Shown: positions 18,491 to 24,340 of the stretch, one piece after another
Position numbering within the stretch: the stretch's first letter is position 1
Layout of the letters: each line of letters opens with the position of its first letter
Origin: Podochytrium sp. JEL0797
Lineage: Eukaryota > Chytridiomycota > Chytridiomycetes > Chytridiales > Chytriomycetaceae
Assembly (NCBI GenBank): GCA_027596195.1
Contig: JADGJG010000317.1
Span: 1-24,340 of the forward strand
Direction of reading: 5' to 3'
DNA length: 24,340 bases
Made by a program: the position numbers and the translations under genes
Notes under the pieces: generated by a model
Seen by the model: only the letters and a program-made list of their open reading frames with translations
Told to the model about the DNA's origin: nothing
Databases searched by the model: none

Positions 18491-20195
18491 ATGTCAAACT
18501 GTCCCGTCCAAGTAATCGCCATCAAAACGGCCTGTATATGCGGGCCATCCCTCTGCAACGTTGGAAATTATTGCGTGGGAACCACCTGCCTCCCCGCCCT
18601 CAACAATCTAGGATCCACAACCGCAGGAGTCTCTGTCAATTTACAAACCAACTCCAACTTGATGCTCTATTACCCACTCAGCTCGAGTTTCCAAGACTTT
18701 TCGGGACTCCAGCAAGCCAACGCGATGCCGATTGGGCCCGCTTCGTTTGGCTGCGATTCGACAGTTGCAAAAACTCAGTGCAGTTGTTATCTTAGTTTGT
18801 CACCTCCTTCTTATTTAGCCGTTCCCGCGATTCAGTTCCAATCTGCGGACTTTGCCTGGGCGTGGTCTGCCAAGGTTCCGCAACAAGCAGCAAATCAATA
18901 CATGTTTACCAGTAAGCCTAGTTTTTATCCACTAATAAATCCAATAACAAGAATATGATTAGATTGGATCAACAACGAATGGGAATTTATCACCTACCTC
19001 AACTCCAACGGCTGTTTCACCTACAACCTCCGTAGAACAAACGTTTCCCCAATCCCTCTCGACATCACAACATCCGCCTGTAACCAATGGAATAATTGGA
19101 ACGACTACGACGTAACGTGGTCCTCCGCAGCAATGACAGCCAGCATTTACCTAAACGGAGCCCTCATTAATTCCAACAAAGTGGGGAAAAGCTCAATCCC
19201 CTCTTTACAAACTGGAAATACGCCCATTCACACGTTCGGTGTCAAGATGGACACGTTCACAAGCTCGTCAAGCCCAGGAAACGGGTTCACGGGTTGGATC
19301 AAAGATTTCCGCATTTACGCGGGGGTGGGGACTCCCCAGTTTCAAGACCGGTGTAATAACTTGAAGGCGTGTTCTACCACCGCGATGGTCACTACCCCAT
19401 GCATCTGTGGTGCCGCCATCGGGTTACCAGGAACGATTTGCTCCGCCGTGAGCACCGTGAAATCCGCCCTACAACTCTATTACCCATTCGATACAAACTT
19501 TTATGATTATTCAGGGGGGAGGTTGGCGAGTGCTGTTGCAGTTGGATCTGTTCCGATCCTCTGCGAATCAGACAACTTGCCTTATCATCGCTGTTCTTGC
19601 TTTGTCCATATCGTTGCGCCTTCGTATTTAAACATCCCAGCAATCCCATTTCAAACTACGGATTTTAGTTGGTCATGGTCGGCCAGAGTCCCTAGATCCA
19701 CGGTGAAACAAATCATGTTTGCAAGTAAGTTTTGTCCTTTTTTCGTTGAAATAGCACCTGCCCCCCACCACCCCCCCAATTATTGACACCAAAAAAAAAG
19801 GTCCCCAAATAACCGGCCAAATCTCATCCCAATTCTCATTCCTCTCCTCACTCGACACCAACGGCTGTTTCCGCATAAGCCTCAACCAAAACCAAGTCAT
19901 CCTTGCATCCACAACATGCAACCTCTGGGGATCATGGAAAGATTTCGACTTCACCTGGTCATCATCCACTTCAACAGCTTCCATTTACATCAACGAAGTC
20001 TTGGACGCGTCCGTCACGGTTACTTCAGCAGGGATGGTGGTGCCAAACGTTGCGGTGCATCAATTTGGAACCATGCTGCCTGCTGGGGGCGGGTTTACGG
20101 GGGATGTGAGAGATTTTAGGTTGTACACGGGGTCCAGTGTTCCGCAGTTTCAGGATCGTTGCAGACATGCGTTTGGGTACTTCAAAAAGTTTTAG
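18491..20195 (+). CDS. Tandem LamG/concanavalin-like repeat protein with Cys motifs
   Basis: Three exons, 18491-18911, 18963-19724 and 19801-20195, encode 525 aa; the introns are 51 and 76 nt, both phase 1. The protein is two copies of one ~260-residue unit. Each starts with a short Cys motif (TACICGPSLC and TPCICGAAIGLPGTIC), then a strand YYPLSSSFQDFSG / YYPFDTNFYDYSG, then PSYLAVPAI / PSYLNIPAI and FAWAWSAKVP / FSWSWSARVP. Each ends in a strand such as KDFRIYAGVGTPQFQDRC / RDFRLYTGSSVPQFQDRC. The pattern is that of LamG/concanavalin-A-like jelly rolls, which usually bind carbohydrate or surface ligands. Both introns lie at the same place in the two units, so the duplication included the intron. 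The even Cys content suggests an extracellular protein, but no N-terminal signal peptide is visible, and none was found upstream. Ligand and function are unknown. Confidence 0.85.
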
Positions 20196-20731
20196 AAAAA
20201 AGAGGGAGTAATTTTTTTAAGAATTACATCCTTATTTGAAACGGAGTGCGGCCTCGTGTAGGAGGACGAGACTTGATCAGCTTACTAAAGAGTGTTGACA
20301 GCTGGGGAACGGGCGGCGGTGCACGACTGATTCGCGAAAATTGAGCCCCGCCCCCGGAAGAGGCTCAATGGAATGGAAATGGTGTCACAGAATAAACTCA
20401 GATTACAGTGCCTGAATGGTGCGAAGGGGGTTGGATATAGTGGGAGGCAAGACGTGCCCCCCCAACGTGCAACGAGTCTGCAGGGGGCAAAGGGTAGATG
20501 GTTCTGTTTTCTTGCCTTCTGTTGTCCATCTCATGCCTGACTTCGTAGCAGAATGCCCCCCATTCACAAACGTGGGGGGGGGGCATAATCCGCGCCACAG
20601 CCGCCACCACAAACCCATGCCCAACCTGCTCTTAGCATGAAGTACGAGCGTTTCTTTCTTGCAAAATCTTTTCCTTGCTTCTTCTTACATTCCTTTAATT
20701 CGTAAAAACCCAGTATCGACCTCCAGAAAAA
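20196..20731. other. Intergenic region with G/C homopolymer hairpin
   Basis: No gene is supported over these 536 bp. It holds 3' sequence of the LamG-like gene (A/T-rich at 20196-20240) and the promoter of the MFS gene. Runs of C (20457-20463) and G (20574-20583) occur. ATGCCCCCC at 20553-20561 pairs perfectly with GGGGGGCAT at 20578-20586 around a 16-nt loop. A search for tRNA B-box-like words gave nothing convincing. Confidence 0.45.
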
Positions 20732-22364
20732 ATGTCATCGAAAGAACCGGCACCCGGCCCTTGGCTCGCAACACCTTCAACCTCCGCCCCAGTAGCTCTC
20801 CAACCCCTGCAACTGAGAAAGATCATTCTAGTCCTCGTCTGCGTGATGCCCGAGGTAAAAATATCCCAGTTTCAGTAGGAACCAGTCCCTCATCCCCCAC
20901 ACGCCCCTGTTTTGACAATGCCCTGGTTGTCTAAAATCCCCTCCAGGTTTTGATCTATCACATGCTTCATCCGTTATACCCATACATGGTCCGAACCTTG
21001 ATTCCCGGAGACACGACGATTGGGTACCACACAGGCCTGCTCCAATCGGCTTACTTCTTGCCCTCAATTATCTCGGCTCCTCTCATGGGTGCGTGTTGCG
21101 GATCCACATCCCTCTTGATCTAACCGCTTTCAAGTGTAGGACGACTGAGCGATGTCGTAGGACGGCGGCAAGTGCTGCTGGTGGGCCTGATTGGATACGG
21201 CTGTGGAACTTTGATGCTAGGACTCTCTGTACACTATTGGCTGTCTGTATTCTCCATGGTCGTGACGGGCTTCTTTTCAGGAAACGCAACCGTGGCCAAA
21301 TCCGTGATTGGTAAACACCGCCACGTCAAAAAACTCATTTTGAAACTGAAACCACTTGCACAGGCGAACTCTCCACAGACGATCACACGCGAGCCCTCGG
21401 ATACAGCGCCTACGGAATCGCTTATGCACTCTGTGCAATCAGTGGAGCCGTAATCGGCGGTCAACTCGCCGACTCGACCCTCTTCAACGCGTTCCCTTTC
21501 CTCCAACAACGCCCCTACTTTACAGCCTGCTTTTTCGGATTCATCCTCGCAGCCATCTGTATCGCCATCACGTTCTTCCTACACGATGAAGACACGGGGG
21601 GAGCGTATTCGAAATCATCGTACGTGGCGCTGCGCGAGGAAGATTCGGACAGCACGACCCCGCGAATTCGGTTGAGTAATCCTGCACTACCCAACGCGAT
21701 TCCCGGAAACCTATCCCTCTCGAATCGTATCTACATGCACGTTGCACCGTACCTTTCCATTCTCAACCGCAACACCCTCATCCCACTTTTGCTCTACACT
21801 CTCTACGCGTTCACAAACTCTGTCCTCCACACTGCGATTCCACTCATTTCTGCGAGCGATGCTCCAAAGGGGTATCACTTGCCGCAGAAACGAACGGCGC
21901 AAATTTCAATGTACACGGCTCTTGCAAAGTTGGCTGCAAAGTCCGTGTTTATGGGATGTCATTCGGTTCTCGGGAGTCTCGGCCTCTACCGCACGGGTAC
22001 GGGCCTCCTCTTGCCTGCCCTGGTGCTCGTCTCAGGGGTATGGTACGGCCTCGTAGGACTCATCCCAGGTCTCCTCGTGATTGGCGTGGGAGAATCATGG
22101 GCCTACCTGTCACTCGTGATGCTGATCACAGAAGGCGCACAAGCCCATGATCGGCAAGGAAAAGGCGCAACTTTAGGACTCGTGCATGGCGTGAGTGGGT
22201 GTTTTGCGGCGATTGTGAGGACGGTGGGACCCGCGTTGGCCGGTGTGGTTTGGGAGACTGCGGGGCCGAGGGTGTTGTTTGGGGGAGTTGGGTGTGTAGT
22301 TGGGTTGCAGATTGGGTTGAGTGTGGTGTTTTTGAGGACGAGGCGGTTTCGGAATGCGGGGTAG
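20732..22364 (+). CDS. Major facilitator superfamily transporter (DHA1/ZIFL-like)
   Basis: Four exons, 20732-20854, 20947-21088, 21140-21310 and 21364-22364, encode 478 aa; the introns are 92, 51 and 53 nt and all phases close. Hydrophobic segments are spaced like the 12-helix MFS fold. TM1 reads IILVLVCVMPEV. The loop between TM2 and TM3 carries signature motif A as GRLSDVVGRRQ (about residue 88). TM4/5 includes VVTGFFSGNATVAKSVIGE, a sequence seen in the tetracycline-resistance-like/ZIFL branch. A hydrophilic central loop (DEDTGGAYSKSS onward, about 21588-21735) separates the two halves. The C-terminal half contains GATLGLVHGVSGCFAAIVR, also typical of this branch. It is probably a plasma-membrane or vacuolar proton-coupled exporter of small molecules; the substrate cannot be assigned. 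It lies 149 bp upstream of CHO2 on the same strand with no evident functional link. An AATAAA at 22389-22394 is a likely polyadenylation signal. Confidence 0.88.
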
Positions 22365-22441
22365 GAATACTTTGGGTGATGATGAGGAAATAAACAGCGA
22401 TAAACAGCTTCTGAGGTAAATATGAATGTACGTTATTCCTC

Positions 22442-22461
22442 CTTCACAAGTGACTGTGAAG
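22442..22461. promoter_or_regulatory. Perfect 7-bp inverted repeat upstream of CHO2
   Basis: CTTCACA at 22442-22448 and TGTGAAG at 22455-22461 form a perfect dyad with a 6-nt spacer, ending 52 bp before the CHO2 ATG. A dyad of this size fits a dimeric transcription factor site. It is not the yeast inositol-responsive element (CATGTGAAAT), though it shares the TGTGAA core. Confidence 0.45.
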
Positions 22462-22513
22462 AACAAGAAACCGCCACGAGACAGAAGACAAAAAAAAAAG
22501 ACTTGATTTGCAA

Positions 22514-24271
22514 ATGCGTGCGCGCGCAAAAGATTCGCAGCTGTCTTTGGCTGAGTTACATAGTCTTCTCGCCACGGAAGCAGCGCGGCAGAACTCGCAC
22601 CGCGAAATGCAGGAGCCAGTGCACCAGGACGACTTTGCCCTGGTGACGGTGGGGCGCACGAGGGATGGCACTGGTAGATATCATCTGTCCTAGCGAATGC
22701 CTAGCGAATGCCTAGTGGATCCCTACTCCCTCCTACTAGATCGCTACTCACTCACACCCCTAGTGTTCCACATCCCCGCCATCCACCCCCTCGTGCACAG
22801 CCTTTTGTTTCCCGCGTGTGTTTTCGACTGGGCGATTCTCACTTCGATCGCGCTGAATGTGACCCTGTTTGTGCTGTTCCCACTCCACAAACACTACTTC
22901 CTGGCTCTTTTCGTGTTCTGGCGCCTTTCGTACAACCTTGTCCTGGGAATTGCCCTGCGCACCCAGTCCGACTGGTCCCTGCTCGTGCGCTATGCAAAGC
23001 GCTACGGCTTTGGCCCCAATGCCGGCAACAAGCGCGGAAAGTGGCAGACTTATTTCGTGGATGAGATCAGAAAGAAGCTTGAACTGGACGACAAGGACAT
23101 GAATGTAAACAAACATCACAACAAGGGGAATAACTCATCAACCCACCCAGGCTCTCCCCGTCGAATTCACCACCTGGGTCCTTTTCCGCGCGTTTGTCGA
23201 CACGGTCCTCGTCAACGATTTCCTGTCGCACACGCTCTTTGGCATCGCGTATTTCAACGCCCCCGAATACGACGGAGTTGGTCCTGAGCTGTTTGGTGTG
23301 GGTTGGCGGGACTGGCTGCGCTATTCCGCGGGGTCCGTGCTGCTCATTATCAATTACGGCATCAAAATGGAGGGAAACCGCGCAGTCAGCGACTTTGCCT
23401 GGTGTACGTGTTCTCTCTCCCCCCCCCCCCATCCCTTTCCCGAAACCCGAATTGATCTCCTCTCCCCAATATAGACTGGGGCGACTTTTTCTTCTTCCAA
23501 GTCTCCAACTCGGCCCCAACCACGTCTCCAACCTCCTCCAGACCGACCTCACCCCACTTACAACAAGAACCCACCTCCACCTTTGAACTCGCACCGCATC
23601 CCATGTACTCGGTCGGATATATCGGGTTTTACGCGACCGCCCTGATTGCCAAAAGCTACACCGTGTTTTTTGTTTCCCTCGGGGCCCACTTGTCGCAGAT
23701 TTTGTTCTTTTTCTTTGTCGAAAGCCATCATTTTGAGAGGACGTATGGCAGTTCGGACACGCAGAGTAGTTCGACCGAAGGTATCGAGATTTTGAACGCG
23801 TTTTTTTTGTTTCCGTTGACCCCTTGTCCATTAAACCTCTAAACCCCCGACCCCGATCCTCCCCAACGCTTCTTTTTTAGTGCTTCAATCCCTGTTCCGA
23901 AGAGATCTCTTGATTTTCAAAAACTTTGACCCGTTCCGAAGCACGGACGTGTTGACAGTGTTGGTGTGGGTGCTGACTTTGACGAACGCGATCGCGGTGG
24001 GACGTGTCGGTGAGAACCACGAAAAGAATTGGCGCGTGTGGTACTTTGTGGGGTGAGTTGAATGAGTGAGTCGCGGTTTTTTTTCTAACTCTGATTTGTT
24101 TTTCACCCACAAAAACCAAACAATAGACAAGCCTTGTTTTGGAGAATCATGTTCAGCGGTGTACTCGGATACATTCTGCACTTGCAAAGCAAATTCACGT
24201 TTTGGAGTCGTCATTTCATCAAGTTTGGCGAAACCCCGTTGGACGCGTTTCGGCATTGGAAAATGTTTGGT
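22514..24271 (+). CDS. CHO2: Phosphatidylethanolamine N-methyltransferase, 5' part, truncated by contig end
   Basis: CHO2 (PEM1) transfers methyl from S-adenosylmethionine to phosphatidylethanolamine at the ER membrane, the first step of the methylation route to phosphatidylcholine. Exons: 22514-22673, 22764-23104, 23151-23403, 23475-23780, 23881-24052 and 24127 to the poly-G; all junctions close in frame. About 459 residues are present, roughly half of the usual 850-950. Family features are the VGRTRDGT|VFHIP start, membrane helices near FDWAILTSIALNVTLF, the FTTWVLFRAFVDTVLVNDF helix, DFAWYWGDFFFF, and the APHPMYSVGYIGFY motif that marks the methyltransferase core. KNFDPFRSTDVLTVLVWV follows. 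An ~25-residue Ser/Thr/Pro/Gln insert lies between DFFFF and ELAPHP (about 23498-23577). The ATG at 22514 was chosen as the first in frame. The last real residues read RHWKMFG before the homopolymer begins. Confidence 0.93.
22691..22755. repeat. 11-bp tandem units inside CHO2 intron 1
   Basis: Six units of about 11 bp start at 22691, 22702, 22713, 22724, 22734 and 22745. The first two are identical (TAGCGAATGCC), the third is TAGTGGATCCC, and the later ones begin TACT and diverge. The array fills most of the 90-nt intron at 22674-22763. The period and the leading TAG match the homeobox intron repeat. Confidence 0.75.

Positions 24272-24340
<69 letters not shown>
24272..24340. repeat. Poly-G homopolymer at right contig end
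   Basis: Sixty-nine consecutive G end the window, interrupting CHO2 in mid-exon where the family continues with ordinary coding sequence. This supports a sequencing or assembly artefact rather than genomic DNA. The Gly codons it would encode should not be counted as protein. Confidence 0.92.

Noticed and set aside
20196..20731. tRNA gene in the LamG-MFS intergenic region
   Set aside because: No paired A and B boxes with a foldable acceptor stem could be found by eye.
23498..23577. Additional intron in CHO2 exon 4
   Set aside because: The possible GT and AG pairs give lengths (41 or 67 nt) that would break the frame leading into the conserved APHPMYSVGY motif.
23067..23831. 254-codon minus-strand open frame
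   Set aside because: It is antisense to well-supported CHO2 exons 2-4 and reads through their introns.

Overview
This window is nuclear DNA of a flagellated (zoosporic) fungus, most likely a chytrid or close relative. It encodes CFAP74, a central-apparatus protein found only in organisms with motile cilia, next to a fungal-type phosphatidylethanolamine N-methyltransferase (CHO2). The introns are short (about 46-190 nt), with GT-AG borders, GTNNGT-like donors and, in several, CTAAC/CTAAT branch sites. Genes are densely packed. The window starts with 60 C and ends with 69 G, so it is probably a complete contig.

Layout. 1-609: poly-C end and pyrimidine-rich leader. 610-2624 (+): low-complexity Pro/Ser/RS-rich protein, four exons, unknown function. 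2728-3948 (+): homeodomain transcription factor, two exons. 3949-5455: gene-poor stretch with a decayed OTU-protease-like remnant around 4373-4968. 5456-7770 (-) and 7868-10604 (-): tandem paralogous genes, each encoding two cyclic-nucleotide-binding-type domains; one keeps 2 introns, the other 7. 10605-10936: divergent intergenic region shared with CFAP74. 10937-18222 (+): CFAP74, six exons, 2332 codons. 18491-20195 (+): protein with two tandem cysteine-containing LamG/concanavalin-like units. 20732-22364 (+): MFS transporter, four exons. 22514-end (+): N-terminal half of CHO2, running into the terminal poly-G.

The middle 13 kb looks like a small flagellar neighbourhood: two CNB-domain proteins tail-to-head on the minus strand, with the upstream one head-to-head with CFAP74 across 332 bp. 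That arrangement suggests coordinated expression during zoospore formation, which is an inference. CFAP74 is a subunit of the C1d projection of the axonemal central pair. The flanking genes (homeodomain factor, MFS transporter, lipid methyltransferase) have no evident pathway link to it.

All exon-intron models were built by eye from reading-frame continuity, splice consensus and paralogue/family alignment. Every model except one closes in frame. The exception is the first intron of the 5456-7770 gene, whose donor is unresolved. No complete novel system is evident. The most unusual signals are 11-bp TAG-phased tandem repeats inside introns of two unrelated genes, the asymmetric intron content of the CNB-domain paralogues, and the duplicated intron in the LamG-like gene.
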